A stretch of 64,000 nt of DNA. Origin: Neoscytalidium dimidiatum. Lineage: Eukaryota > Ascomycota > Dothideomycetes > Botryosphaeriales > Botryosphaeriaceae. Below the pieces are notes generated by a model. That model saw nothing but the letters and a program-made list of their open reading frames with translations, did no database searches and was not told the origin of the DNA. Where the stretch lies: the NCBI GenBank assembly GCA_037367355.1, contig CM074704.1, forward strand, positions 2,108,001 through 2,172,000. The letters run 5' to 3'. Position 1 is the first letter of the stretch. Each line of letters starts with the position of its first letter. Both the position numbers and the translations under genes were made by a program. Shown one piece after another: positions 1 to 11,700 of this stretch.

Positions 1-1142
1 GTGATTCTTCAAATTCCTTTCCTTCCTTTATCTTTCCCCCGCGTCATCTTTTTGGGGCTATTGGTGTAGCTCAGCTGTAGTAGCTGGGGTCTTTCGTAGT
101 CCTCTACCAACTGCGCCATTCTCTGCAGCCTTGTGGCCCTCGGCGGCGAAGTGGGGACCTGAAGCGGTCGGTTGCTTTCTACCAGGCCATGATCCGGGTT
201 AGGTCCCGGTCGTCTTTCGCGTTGGCGATCTGGTCCTCCCAGTACCGCCGTTTTGTCTTCCTGACTACGTTGCGTAGCGCTCCTTCCGCCTCCTGCCGCT
301 CTTCAGGGAAGGATTCCCTAAGGCGGCGCACCGCTGCCTTGCAGTCTTCGTTCCGCCACGCAGCAGGCTTACCCTTTGTCGCGGCTTCCTTCCCTACCAC
401 GCCCATGGTCTCCTGCATTAGCTTAACTAGCGCGCGCGTGGTCCGCTCTAAGCCTTCCCTTGTACCTGAGTCTCCAATCGTGTGATGTTCGTGAATACTA
501 GGTCTATAGTGTTGCCTTGTTTCTGTGTGGGGCCCTTTGGGTTCGTATTAAAAAGCCCCTGGTTCTCAGCCCATGGGTGCCAGGGCCCCATGCCGGCCGT
601 GCCCCCGGCTACCAGGTCCAGTGTACCGCATTGAAATCGCCTGCTACTACTGTGTTCTGGGGTATCTCCCATGCCTCTGGCTCCGCTAGCGGGGCGTCTG
701 TTCTAGCGGGTTTGTAGACGTTGGCTATCGTTATACTATTTACCTCTATTACGCAGGCGTTAGGCGTGTTGAAGGGACGTATTTGGATAGACTGTAGGCT
801 CAGCGTCTTTCTCACGTATATTAGGACCATTGGGGACGTCGACTAGTCGTCTTGTGGGGCAAAAGTGTCGAAGCCTGGGTGATTCTTTGTTAGCCTCCTT
901 CCTTTCCTTAGGTACGCCCAAGGCTCCTGCACTGTCAGTACATCTGCTCGCGCCTCCCAAGCAAGGTTTACGGCTATGTCCTGCATATGCCCACTCTTGT
1001 GGGTGTTCACCCGCATGAAGCGGAGTCGGTTCCTCGGGCGTGTCTTTTCCTTCCTGCTCCGGTGGGTTTCGGTGTCCCGCATTTTTTGGCGTAGGTTAAT
1101 GGCGCCGTTCTCAGGGAGCCCTGGAGTCGGGGCGGCATCCAT
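1..1142 (-). pseudogene. LINE ORF2 remnant, endonuclease part
   Basis: This is the start of ORF2, which in Tad elements encodes an apurinic-type endonuclease (endonuclease/exonuclease/phosphatase fold) and a reverse transcriptase. The visible part contains RVNTHKSGHMQDIA and LTVQEPWA near the N-terminus, and AGDFNAVHWTW and NTIDLVFTNI further on, all characteristic of this nuclease. The frame is broken by TAG codons at 843-845, 609-611 and 179-181 and by two frame changes. The reverse transcriptase is not in the window. Each TAG can be derived from a sensible codon (TGG or CAG) by one C-to-T change on one strand. Confidence 0.75.
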
Positions 1143-2100
1143 ATCCTCTCCTTCCGATTCTTTCTCGGATGGGCTAGGGCTTGTCCTCCCATTTATTTCG
1201 TCATGGCCCTGCTCCGGGGGAGGGCGCTCGTCTCGGGCCGCCTGTGGCCCTAGGCTCTCCCCGCTAGGGGTGTCCTTATATGCTGCCTCATACTTCTATT
1301 GCCCAAGCCTCCTGATAGCTTTTAGCTGTCACTGCGTGGGTCTGACAACTTTTCCGTCCTTTCTCCTAGGGCGGGCCTGGCAGCCGAGGTAGTGAGCCTT
1401 GGGTGGGCCCCCGCAGTTAGTGCACTTAGGCGAGTTGTGGCATTGTTCGTGCTGTTCCCGGGCTCCGCAGCGCGGGCACCGGAAAGCTCTGTCGCAGGCT
1501 CTAGGGTCGTGGTATCTGTAGTACTTGTGGCACTGCGTGATCTGTGTCTTCTTTCAGATTGGTTCCGCGGGTCCGGATTCAAAGAGCCTAAAGCTCCTCT
1601 TTACCGGCTTTGCCACATATACGACCCAGTTAGGCCAAGGGGCATCCGGGCTGCAGTGTCGTGTCTGCTTGAAAGTGACTGGGTCTTGCCCTGTAGCAGC
1701 TTTGATCCCATCCCCTAGAAAGTCTGTGATTGGGTGGAGCCCTCCGACAGTGTTGATATTGACAGGGAGGTTCTTGACCACGTATCCGTGCCATTCCTCG
1801 GCGGCTTCAACATTAGCCCCTTCCTTCTCGAGGAAAGAGTATGGCGTCATAAGCTGCGTTCTACTCTCATTATTGCTAGCTCGAATGGCGAAGCCAGTTC
1901 TTACTGTCTGTATCGATATGATGTCAGACAGTGTGAGGACAAACTGGTCCGCTAGGGCCACCTTCATTTCTGTTAGGAAGCATGCCCTCCATGGGTGCTC
2001 AGCGGGCAGCCTAAGGAAGACATGGTCGTCCCTCGTAGGCTATGTTGCTTTTAGGCTCGTGTTTCTAGACTGTGCCGTTGGTTTAGAGTTTGTGTGGTTC
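1143..2100 (-). pseudogene. LINE ORF1 (gag-like) remnant
   Basis: The minus strand from about 2035 to 1560 reads without a stop as a Tad ORF1 region, including the motif DDHVFLRLPAEHPWR, which is typical of these proteins. After a TGA at 1554-1556 the same frame continues directly into cysteine/histidine knuckles (CPRCGAREQHEQCH followed by CTNCGG) on the codons just below 1480. Because the frame is unchanged on both sides, the TGA is best read as a mutated CGA. Further stops lie below 1400. ORF1 normally binds element RNA and carries CCHC knuckles. No working start or end can be assigned in this copy. Confidence 0.7.
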
Positions 2101-2390
2101 CGGTTTTGGTCCTTCCGCGTAACCTGAATCCATTCTCCTGCCTCCTGCGCCGCTGCGGCTTAGCTTCGTGGCTGTGCGGGCCGGGGCTGCAGTCCCGGCT
2201 GTTCCGGGTTTCTTGCCGTTTCCTTTTACTGTTGAGCTGGGGGTGTATTATGGGCTGGGATTGGCGAGGTCTCTGCCCCTTTCTCCTGCCCGCTCGTTGG
2301 TCCTTTGGCGGCCGTGCCGCCCCTGTGGGATGCTACAAGCCCCGAGAGGGAGGGAGGTAGGCTTGCTTGCTTATATAGACAAATGAGTGC

Positions 2391-3100
2391 TTGAATAACC
2401 GAGGAGAGTAGAAGTCGATATTGCTACCCGATGCTTGTGAAGATGAGGAGTAGTGAGGTCGCAAAGAGGAGATGCTGATCTGAGGCAGTAAGGCAAAATA
2501 GTCTGACACCTAATGTCCCGGACACGGAATAAGATTGTCGAAGATGCGGTGAGCCTGCAAGATGCTTCCTCATTGGTCCGTGCTAATCTTGCCAATCATA
2601 CTATTGCTTCTTTATCTGTCGAGTCTGCAGGGTATTTTCCAGAAACTTTGAGAAGTTATGGGTGAACACAATTATATTAGAACGTTTTCAGAGTAGAAAA
2701 ACACCCTAAATCTCATGCAAGCCTATTGAATGACTATTGTATGCTTTTCTCATCACCAACACCTCTGATTCCTTTCACTTCCCTTTTAAAAACGTAATTT
2801 CGGATGGTATCTATATCAGCGCCCAATAATGTGTCTGTAGCTGCTGTGCGAAATTAATTACCCGCTCCCCGTGCGGCACAGCCGGCAAACGTCCTACCTA
2901 TAGCTAGTGCACCGAGGCACAGACGACAATCCTTTATCTATCCCGCGCAGAATAGACAAAAGACACGTTTTTCCATTAAACTGTTGGGATCGTTTCTTCC
3001 TGTATTCCTCAGGGCTTCACATCTGCATTTTCTACCTCTGGGCACCAAAACGAGTCCAACCTATGCCTGAATCCGATCGAATCAAGTCTGGATACCATTT
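2391..3100. other. Intergenic, no gene seen
   Basis: This stretch lies between the LINE remnant and the first HET gene. It is more AT-rich than the LINE. Only short open frames without recognisable protein character occur. It presumably holds the old promoter of the HET gene, but no specific site could be identified. Confidence 0.5.
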
Positions 3101-5011
3101 ATGCTCATGGAAACTGTCTCCCAGACTAAATCCCCACCGAAAGACGGCCGGAACGAGGGTGTATGTGAGCACTGCGATGTGCTCCTGATGAATGACCGCG
3201 AAGTGGGAGGCCAAATCAAATCCGGCAGAGATGGAGAATACCTTGAGTTGCCCTTCAGCGTCGATCTTGAATACAAACGAGAAGATATTCTTCCGGAGCT
3301 GCCAAATCTTTCAAAATCTGCAGCCGTAGGCTGCCAATTTTGCTGGTCGTTGATCGAATCCATACGAAACCTCTTGGAAAGGGAGCCGTTCCAAACACCA
3401 GTGCAAGAACCAATCAAAGTTGTCATAAGCAACCTATACTACGACTCGCAGAAGTACAAAGATCAACCAGCTTACAGCCAACGCAGATGTTCTCATCCAG
3501 ATGGGTATGCTCTAAGCTATCTTCACGTATTTCTCGACTTTCCGGGAACTGAAAAGGAGGAGGATGAGATATTGCAATCCTTTTCTATAGAGGTTGAACC
3601 TGGTGTACAATCTTTTCACCTCGGTTGTGTTCCGCGGTTAACATCCATTAGGTCCGTGTGCTTCTTGGCTTAAGAACACCCGGAGGCCTATCGAGAAGTC
3701 TGTCACGTCTGAACGTAGTCTGCGTAGGATCCAAGGATTGATCGACGAGTATGATCATCGCTTTGCTCAGCCCAGAAATGGCTTCGTACCCACAAGGCTG
3801 ATGGACGTGGGTGATCGGGAGGCTTCACAAGAGCCACGTCTGATTCACACTTCCCAGCAGTCCGGTCCGTTGTTCTCAGGAGCGACAGGGCCCGGATATG
3901 TCAAATATGCTGCCTTGAGTTACTGTTGGGGCTCCCCATACCAGACACCCCCACCACTGAAGACGGAAATGAAGTCGCTAGAGAGACACTGTCACGCAAT
4001 GCCCCTCAACGATCTTCCAAGAACGGTGCAAGATGCGATCCACCTTGCCAGATGCCTGAACATCCGTTACGTATGGGTTGACTCTCTTTGCATTGTTCAA
4101 GACAGTCCGAGTGATTGGGAAAAGGAGTCTGCGCAAATGGCAAGCATCTACTCAAATTCCTACGTCACCTTCTGTGCTCTCAGAGGCAACTCTTGCCACA
4201 GCGGCTTCCTGGACCGATCATGGTCCCCCACGGTGGAGATCCCGTTCGCATCATCTCTGAATCCAGATATCACCGGATCATTGACCGTACGCATATTTGA
4301 CGAGTATCTGATCCCGGATATCTACATGGAGCGGAAACATTCCCCATGGGCCGCTCGCGGGTGGACCTTCCAAGAGCGCGAACTCTCGCCAAAATCGCTG
4401 CTTTTCGGTGAACAACAGGTTTATTTCTCCTGCAGCGAGTACGAAGAATACGAGGATGGGAGCTATGTCGAGCCAGAACCCAATGATATGTCTATCGAAA
4501 CGGGGGTTTCAACGTGGTCCTAACAGTCCTCACTGTCGAAGTGGTACTATTTGGTGGAAATATTCTCGACCAAAACGCTTACGTATCAGAGAGACCGATT
4601 ACCAGCGATCTCCGGCATGGTGAATGAAGCCACGGACGACCAATATCTCGCCGGAATTTGGCGTTCAGACCTCCCTGATGCACTTCTGTGGAAGATGGCA
4701 GACCCTGTCAGGCAAACCTTTCACGCGTACGTGCAGAGTCATTCTGAACAGGCCAAGGCGCCGCCGTCGTGGAGTTGGGCATGCCATCTGACGGAACGGT
4801 CAGATTGGATCAAGGTCCTCTCAGAGGCCTCTCCGTGTTGCTCGTTGCAAAGAGATCGCAAACTCACTACGGTCTCGTTCTCCTCCTCCACGGATGCAAA
4901 GAGGAGTATATAAGGGCAGGAGTATTTGAGTGTTCGGAGAACTTTGATTACTCAGAAGGGGCTATCGGTCTTTTCAGTCGAATGTATTATAGGCACATTA
5001 GGATCGTATGA
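3101..5011 (+). pseudogene. HET-domain protein, disrupted copy
   Basis: HET proteins trigger incompatibility and cell death after fusion of unlike hyphae. Exon 1 runs from ATG 3101 to 3602. A 49-nt intron (3603-3651) joins it in phase to exon 2, giving GPCASWL where the intact paralogue at 13015 has GSCAEWL. The N-terminal cysteine pairs (CEHC, GCQFC) and HET core motifs (AALSYCWGSP, YVWVDSLCIVQD, GFLDRS) are all present. The frame then meets TAA at 4521-4523 but continues in the same frame with a HET-like YQRDRLPAIS and SWSWA block. The end (YIRAGVFE) is in another frame at 4769-5011, and more than 100 residues found in the paralogue are missing before it. A 60-nt in-frame intron (4467-4526, weak GTCGAG donor) could remove the stop, but not the later frame break. 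I call it a pseudogene. Confidence 0.75.
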
Positions 5012-8000
5012 ATGTAATGACAGGCTCCTTCCATTGGGTTTTGAGCTGCTTTACATATTGGTTCGACCGTAGGGTTTACCTTCGAGAGTCAGTGACCAGT
5101 ACTGTAATCTTAATGAAACAGTTAAACCAAGAAAACTCTCTAGAAGAGGGTGTCTTATAGCAGCAACTTAATTCTCGAGGCCTACGCGCAATAAAAAATT
5201 CTCTCATAGTGGAGATAGATATAGAAAGCTATCCGTACCGCCACGTTATAAGCTTCCAGACTATTGGCCGCTGTTAAGCCCTAATAGTAGTACGTGTTAT
5301 GAGCCCCAGAGGATAAGGGCTCTACGACCCTACGGGCTGAAAGCTCGCACTGGAAAAAGCACTGCAAGGGCCAGACGGCTTTGCGGGCGAAAGAGCTGCA
5401 CAACTAAAGATCCCACACGGGAACCTTAGGAACATGAAAAATAAGCGTGCACGGGATCACCCGTAAGCAGCACCAAAGCCCGCACAGGAGAGACGCGTAC
5501 ACGGGCGCAGCAGCAGCGCCAGAGTGAGGGACAGAACACGAAGTCCCCCGCGGGAAGAAGAACCTCCGAGCAGACGCAAGAGCAGATGGCTTAGGCAAAT
5601 TATCCGCCCGAAGCAGTGCTAGATGTCGGGAAACCAGGAAGTAGACGCGCAAAGGGAACGGAAACGATACAGATGAGCTTACCACTCGCTTCCATTACAA
5701 GTTGCCAGTGGCCAGCCGGGCAACTGCTTGTTGACTGATTGTCTTCTTAATGCTGTTTGTTCAACTCATCAATCACGTACGACCACAGGTTGCAGAACAT
5801 AGGGCTTCCCGTCCGCTCAGCCGTACTCAAGCTGCAAACCGGTCAATTAGTACTCAAGTGGGTGACCATTGGGGAATCCTGACTGTTGTACGTCACGCGA
5901 TTCATTTTGCCAACCCTCCTTTTTTTTTTTTTTTTCCCATCATTCGTCACCGTGTGGGCTCCGGCGAAAGCGGCTGCTTTAGCGAGCTGCGGCTAATTTT
6001 AGCCGCAGTCTCGGGCCGAGCCTACCCTGACAGATGGCGGGGGCAGAGGGGTTCCCCGCATGACTCGTGCGCTATCTCTGGGGCCGGTCGAACAGGTACC
6101 AGCGCGATTGCGAGCACGACGGGCGCCTTCTTTTATTTTATTTTTTTTTCTCCGCTGCTAGCTGCAAGGTATGCGACCTCGGCGGGCTCTCTGCTACGGA
6201 GCTGTCACATGTCGAGAGAGAGCATGCCGCGGCGTCGCGGACGGACGGTTTTGGACGGCGTCCTCGGCCTCCAGGGCAGCGGCGACGGGATGGGTGTGCA
6301 TGTATGCGCAGAAGAGAGCGTCATCGGGACCGGCCGGGGCGAGGGCAGGGCGGGCCTCGAGCGTAAGGCGACCAGGAACAGGCGTGGTGGGCATGCAAGA
6401 GCCCGGCTGTGGACCGGCTGAACCGCATACGTGGAGCGGCGGGAATGCGTGCGTGCGTGCGTGCAGCTGGCGGCGAACGGCGACGGCGATCTGGGAGCCA
6501 CTTCGGTAGCGCGTGTTGATTGAGGTGATTTGACGTGTCGTCGAGGGTGAGGGCAAGGGACGTGGGGGAGAGGGGGCGCTTCAGCTGCCTTTCGCGATCA
6601 GCTGGCGCGAGGCTCCTGCAGAAAATTTGCTGCCGCGCCTGCAAATCCGTCATTGGGAGTATGCCCGCCTTGGGCTGCGTGAAACGTCTGGTCCGCCCGG
6701 CAGCTACCGTAGGTGGTTCCGGCCGGGCAAGATGCGCAGATATGGCGGTGCGTGGATCCGGGAAGATGCGCTTCGTGGCGACGAACCAGTTCTTTGTGCG
6801 CAACTGCGCAGCTCTCGCGGCGTGCGCAAAGCAACTAGAGCCACGCACTCCAGCATCAGCGGGAAATGAAATGATACAAGGATTCCGTCTGCGGAGGCTA
6901 TTCTGGGCTAACGTGGAGAGCTCCCGTGACTCCTCCTCCTGCGCCAGCCAAGACCGGGCGGCCTCCCTTATGTCCGTTATTGTGGAGTTCCTTGGAAAAG
7001 TGGGCGCACTTGCAGCTGGCCCTGACATCTTGTCAGCTGCCGCATTTACAGCTTGTAGTGGCCTCCTGTCACAAAAAAAAACCGGCCACCATACGGCGGG
7101 CCGAGAGCTGTCCCTGAAGCCGGCAAGCTAACGGTTCAGATAGGCTGGCTGAGCCACACCGCGGCTGCTGAGCCTCCCCCCAAAACAGCCTCGTTTGCGC
7201 CTCGAGCTCAGCCCGGTTATCGATATCGAGAGTTAGGGGGCTGTGCAGGCTTGATATATAGAAATGTCGAAGACCGCGCGCAGAGCGGCGCGTAGCTGAG
7301 ATATCGAAACAACGTCCGCTACGCCCAGAGCCGCAGCCGTCTCCCAAAGCTCCGTCAACTTTACGAGAAAGCTGGCCCCGTGTACGCGCGGAGAAAGTAT
7401 GGGCTGATGGAACGGAGGCCGCCAGCCAATTGGGAGGGGCTCCCGTCCAAGGTTGGTAATTCCACGCTCGGGCCCCGACGAGTCGTCAACATGCCGCATA
7501 TCGGGCTCAACTGACCTGCTCCCAGCGCCAGCCATAGCTCTCTGCTCAAGCCGACCACAATCCGGTAACTCCCATGCCGTCGATCCCTGCTGGAGCCAAT
7601 CGCCCTCAAGCCGGCGAGGGCGCGCACCGACCAGGTTCCTCGCCGTCGCCTTATACGTCCTCATGCCTTGGCAGGGCAGCAACCTCATCCACCACTGGAT
7701 CAGCTTGTTGAACCACACACTCAGCTGATCCAGCGGCCGCGTCATTGCACGACGGGAAGACGATAGAAGATATGCGGGAGCCCTGCGAGATCACCACCGC
7801 CAGCGGCCAAAATTATCATCTCGGTCCGCTGGAGGAGGCCGGTATGGACCGAACGCTGTTGTCGCCACCGTCTGGAGCCCACGCTAATGGGGCTCCCGCA
7901 TCGCTGATACACACTGTGCGGATGACAATGCTCGGTCCTCCGTGATGTTGGCTCCCGCCGCCGGCGGGGGGGGGTTGGCTCCCGGGATTGGCGTATAAGA

Positions 8001-8430
8001 TACCGTCGTGCAGGCGCCGTCCTGGCGTTGTCTTTACCTCCACCGACCAGTCCTACTCCGGAGATCGATCGTGTTTCGCACTCCTGCTTCGGACAGGAAC
8101 ACCCTGCGGCCGGCCCAGCACTCAGTTCTTGGCACGACGGTGTTGTGCTTTCCCGACCATCCCTCAGGCAAGGGTTCTTCGAACGTCTTCCGGTAAGAGC
8201 CCGTCGTGTGCAAGTGCTTTCTTGATTCTCATGCTGACGATGACGCCTGGAAGAGAAGATTAGACAAAAGTTCAGATAGTCCGAGACTGTCATTGGTCAA
8301 TACCCACAGCAGACAACGAATTACCCCGGATCCACGCCGACTATCAGGTAAACACCATGGCGTGGCCGTCAGCGCGTATAGGTTTTCTGACATGGCGTAG
8401 ACACTCCCGAGGCCTGTTGCCGACGTCACG
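5012..8430. other. Gene-poor intergenic stretch
   Basis: No open frame here has convincing protein character. Long GC-rich frames exist on both strands, for example minus 6321-7028 and minus 7233-7745, but they look like chance openings with compositional bias and no domain. A T-tract lies near 5920-5936 and another near 6130-6150. A hypothetical minus-strand product of 170 residues from ATG 7745 cannot be excluded. Confidence 0.4.
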
Positions 8431-8754
8431 ATGTCCGAGTCTCCTTCTTCCTTCCGGGCTCCGTCAAGGAGCAGCACGTGGGGAAGCTCCTCGACGTCGA
8501 GTTCCTCGTCTTCGACTAAAGTCTACACTTGCTCGAGGTGCGGTGCCGAGTTCACGAGGAGCAGTAACTTGAGGCGCCACGAGAAGTACAGTTGCGATAT
8601 CAGCAAGAACAGGTATTTCACCTGTATCAAAGAAGGCTGTGATAGAAGCTTTGGACGTATGGATGGTCTGACAGCGCATGTTGACCAGAAACATTACGAC
8701 GACGAGGCTCTAATGGAGCAGACCAAGGGTTGGTATGCCGTGCTGAGGAAGTAA
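8431..8754 (+). CDS. Small C2H2 zinc-finger protein
   Basis: This single-exon frame encodes 107 residues from ATG 8431. The first 30 residues are serine-rich. Two zinc fingers follow: the first is of C2HC type (C34, C37, H50, C55) and the second is C2H2 (C65, C70, H83, H88). The protein ends about 20 residues after the second finger, so there is no activation domain of usual size. The spacing of cysteines and histidines and the SSNLRRHEK helix are those of DNA-binding fingers. It stands alone in a gene-poor region between two HET genes. It could be a full small regulator, or a domain left over from a larger gene. The family is clear; the role is unknown. Confidence 0.6.
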   Translation: MSESPSSFRAPSRSSTWGSSSTSSSSSSTKVYTCSRCGAEFTRSSNLRRHEKYSCDISKNRYFTCIKEGCDRSFGRMDGLTAHVDQKHYDDEALMEQTKGWYAVLRK

Positions 8755-11700
8755 TTGAGCTGGGTGGACCCCGCCATCGTCGTCTTGTTCAATCCCCGTC
8801 TGTTCTCGAAATCCCCCAGTTGGGAATCTTGCGCGGCCTGTGGATTTGCGGATGATACCCTTATTGCGCCTAATTTTGCAAGATACGAAGATAACCATGA
8901 GTTGAGACAATTTAATAAAATTTCCCAAACCATCATTTCCCATGTTCAGCGAGAAGTGCTCTCCTTCCTGATATCCGCAATGCATTGCAAGTCATGGGTT
9001 TTCTGTAGCGTATAGATGTTCTGAAGGGTCGGCAGCACGCAAAACAGAGTCAATTTTGCGTGTTCCTTACCACCAGAAACTCGGGAACGCGGCGAAAACC
9101 TCAGAGCGTGCACTGCTATACCCGCCTCAGCCTCAGACTCGACCGCTCGCACGTAGCACGCGGCTGCTGCTCACACTTTCCGAGAGGAGCCTGAGGCTTT
9201 CTGAGCGTGTCGCACGCACCGGCGCAAAGGCTTCTTATAGCGTAACGCGCGCATGCGCGCAACAGCCCTTGTGCAGGAAAACATGGCACGGGAGGTCCAG
9301 AGCAGCAGCGTGTGTGTTGGCAGAGGCGCGCGGACGACGCACCGGCGTCCTCCGCAGCCCAATTCGCTGCATTCCGTCGTGCCCAATAATCCAGGGTCTT
9401 GTTTGAGACACAAAACTCTGCAGCTTCTGCTCCCTGCTGCAGGACGCACGGCCACGGGCTTCCTTGACCGGTGACGGCATCGGAGAGTCCGAGAAGAACC
9501 ACGACGTTGCTGTGCATGCGTCGTTCGGCCAGGGTCGCATCCGGCGTGGCGAATTTGCGAGCTGTACAGGTCTTTTCTTTTGGCCTGCAACCGTCGACCA
9601 GATGATAGGATGTGCGCCATGATGGGCGGTGAGCGCGGCATCTCCCAGCACCTGCAGTAGTGAGGCGCCGTATCTCAACACGACCCTGATGAACGCCATA
9701 CGAGCGGGGCACCTTTGCAGGAGCAGGAACGGCGGATGACCATACCCCCTGCATACCCGTACGCCCCGCTTTATCTGGTTTGCCGAGTGGATCTGACGTG
9801 GCAGCCAGCGGTTGCCAAGGGGCGCGACTTCGTGTTTGTCCTGAAGCTTGCTTTCGACGCTGACGTCTTGATCTTTCGAACTCCCAGCGCTCATGCATGC
9901 GCCCGGATGAAAAATAAGACACGAGCGGGGAAAGACGAGATAGGGTCGAGATAAGCGCACGGGGTTGTCAACCGGTCGGCATGCCAGCTATACGAGAGCG
10001 AGACGGCCGATGGTCGTTTGCTTTTCCTTTGGCCTGCAATTTCTGAGCTGCTGTATCTTTTCCCGATGATTTTGACATGTGAATGCCTTTGTGCAGTGCC
10101 CAGACCAGGGTGTCGCACCGCATCGCCCGGCGCTGCAGAGTGGTGTGTTGCTGCCTCAGGAACAGGCTAAGTGGCGTCATGATCAGCGCGTAGCAGGTTG
10201 TTGCAGCAGGCCTGCGTTCTAGCCTTCGGGTCTTGCAATGGCTTGTCGACATGATCCCGCGGAGTCTTCGAAGATGTGTGCGCGCCTCAGGCTTTCGAAG
10301 AGCGCAAGCGAGTCCCACAGCCTCGGTTGGGTCGCGAAAAAACAGAGACCAGACACAGGGACGAGAAGAAATTCAGCGGACCTCCGATTCACAGTTCCTT
10401 AGCTCTTACGGTTTCGCTCTTCCAGTAGTAAGTCCTGTCAAGTACCACCATCCAGATCTGATCGATCGGCTACCAGTGCATTTTGATGTCGAGTTGTTTC
10501 CCAAGCGATCCATTGAGGCGTATCGGTTCGTAAGGTTGTAGCGCATACAGGACGAGCTTCCGGAGTGGTTTAGTACGTCTAAGAGGGTGTTGGGCCACCG
10601 TGCAGTCCATAGAATATTCGAGATCCGCCCTCAAATGCTCGTTTTGAGAAGCCGCTTCTTTCCGTTCTTCTGCGCAACTCGTGGGGAACGAGTCTCAGCT
10701 AAATTTTGACATACTCGGGTTCAGCTTTCCAGAAACAGACGGAAGAGATATCGAGTAGTAAGCCCCAAGATCGAGCCGATGATTGGTAAACCCGTTCTTA
10801 CTCAGCAATAGTTGTTCGCCAGCAGTATTGTCCGTCATCTCGAAGACTACCAAAGATACATTCGCAGCCAGGCGGATCAACGCCGGAAGGCTTGAGGTAG
10901 TGCTGTCCAAGAAGAGCGTATGGAAGAGGTAGTAAATATTCTGGCTCATCAAAGACGACCCGAGGCACCGGCCATGAGCAGGTGCCGGACTTCCGACTGA
11001 GTCTTGGCTACGGAGCCTTTACCCCGGAACTGTCGGGTCAGCACTATTGGGGAATGGAAACAGTAGAATCGTCTAGGGATACTAGCCGTCCCATTCAGCA
11101 GGCTGCGAGCTGGTTGTGACGAAGGAAGAACCGTAAAGTACTGGCTGATTTTGTGTAGTTGCCAGATCAACAGCCGCGCGGCAAGTTCAGAAGCAGTCGA
11201 AGCGGAAGGCGGTTCTGAAAATTCATGATAGGAATCGGACTGAGGGAATCCGAAGCTAATAAGTACGATGTCAGGAGAGCGATGAAGTTGAGAAGTCGAA
11301 GTATGCGGTCGAATTTGGCTTAGAACCGACAGCGCCATCCGCCTTACTTACGAGGGGTACGAAGACTATTGAGAAGCCGGTGCCGCCCATTGGCCCGAGA
11401 CCCCAATCTAACACAATCGAATTTGTCCAGCTGCCCAGCTCTAAAGTCATTCGGCAGTACTCCGACGTCTTTGCATTGCGGCCCGAGTATTCCAGGTTTG
11501 CGACGTTTAATGACGCACGTCACGAAACACCAGCCTCCCCAGCCAACCATCTCGCTGCTAATCCCCGTCCAGGAGTGCTGCAGTATCCATCACACTTCAT
11601 ATGCATGCGTAGGACCTGCCTCGACCGAGGCTTGTTATTTCTTTTCCGACATCACAAGGCAATGTTTTCACCAATGACTGAACAATTGATGCAAGCATAT

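Larger units (their letters stand above)
1..2390 (-). mobile_element. Tad-like LINE (non-LTR retrotransposon), decayed 5' half
   Basis: The minus strand reads as the 5' part of a Tad1-clade LINE and continues off the left edge. From high to low coordinates it shows an ORF1 with a gag-like region and zinc knuckles, then an ORF2 starting with an endonuclease domain. The reading frames are interrupted by stops at about 1554, 843, 609 and 179 and by frame changes near 600 and 430, so the copy cannot encode working proteins. The reverse transcriptase part would lie outside the window. The upstream end is uncertain; coding similarity to ORF1 fades near 2100 and GC-rich leader-like sequence runs to about 2390. 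Target-site duplications could not be judged because only one end is present. Confidence 0.8.

Noticed and set aside
61..120. tRNA-like sequence on the minus strand (TGGCGCAGTTGG, an A-box match)
   Set aside because: No T-arm or B-box follows at the right distance, no acceptor stem pairs, and the bases fall within the LINE ORF2 remnant.
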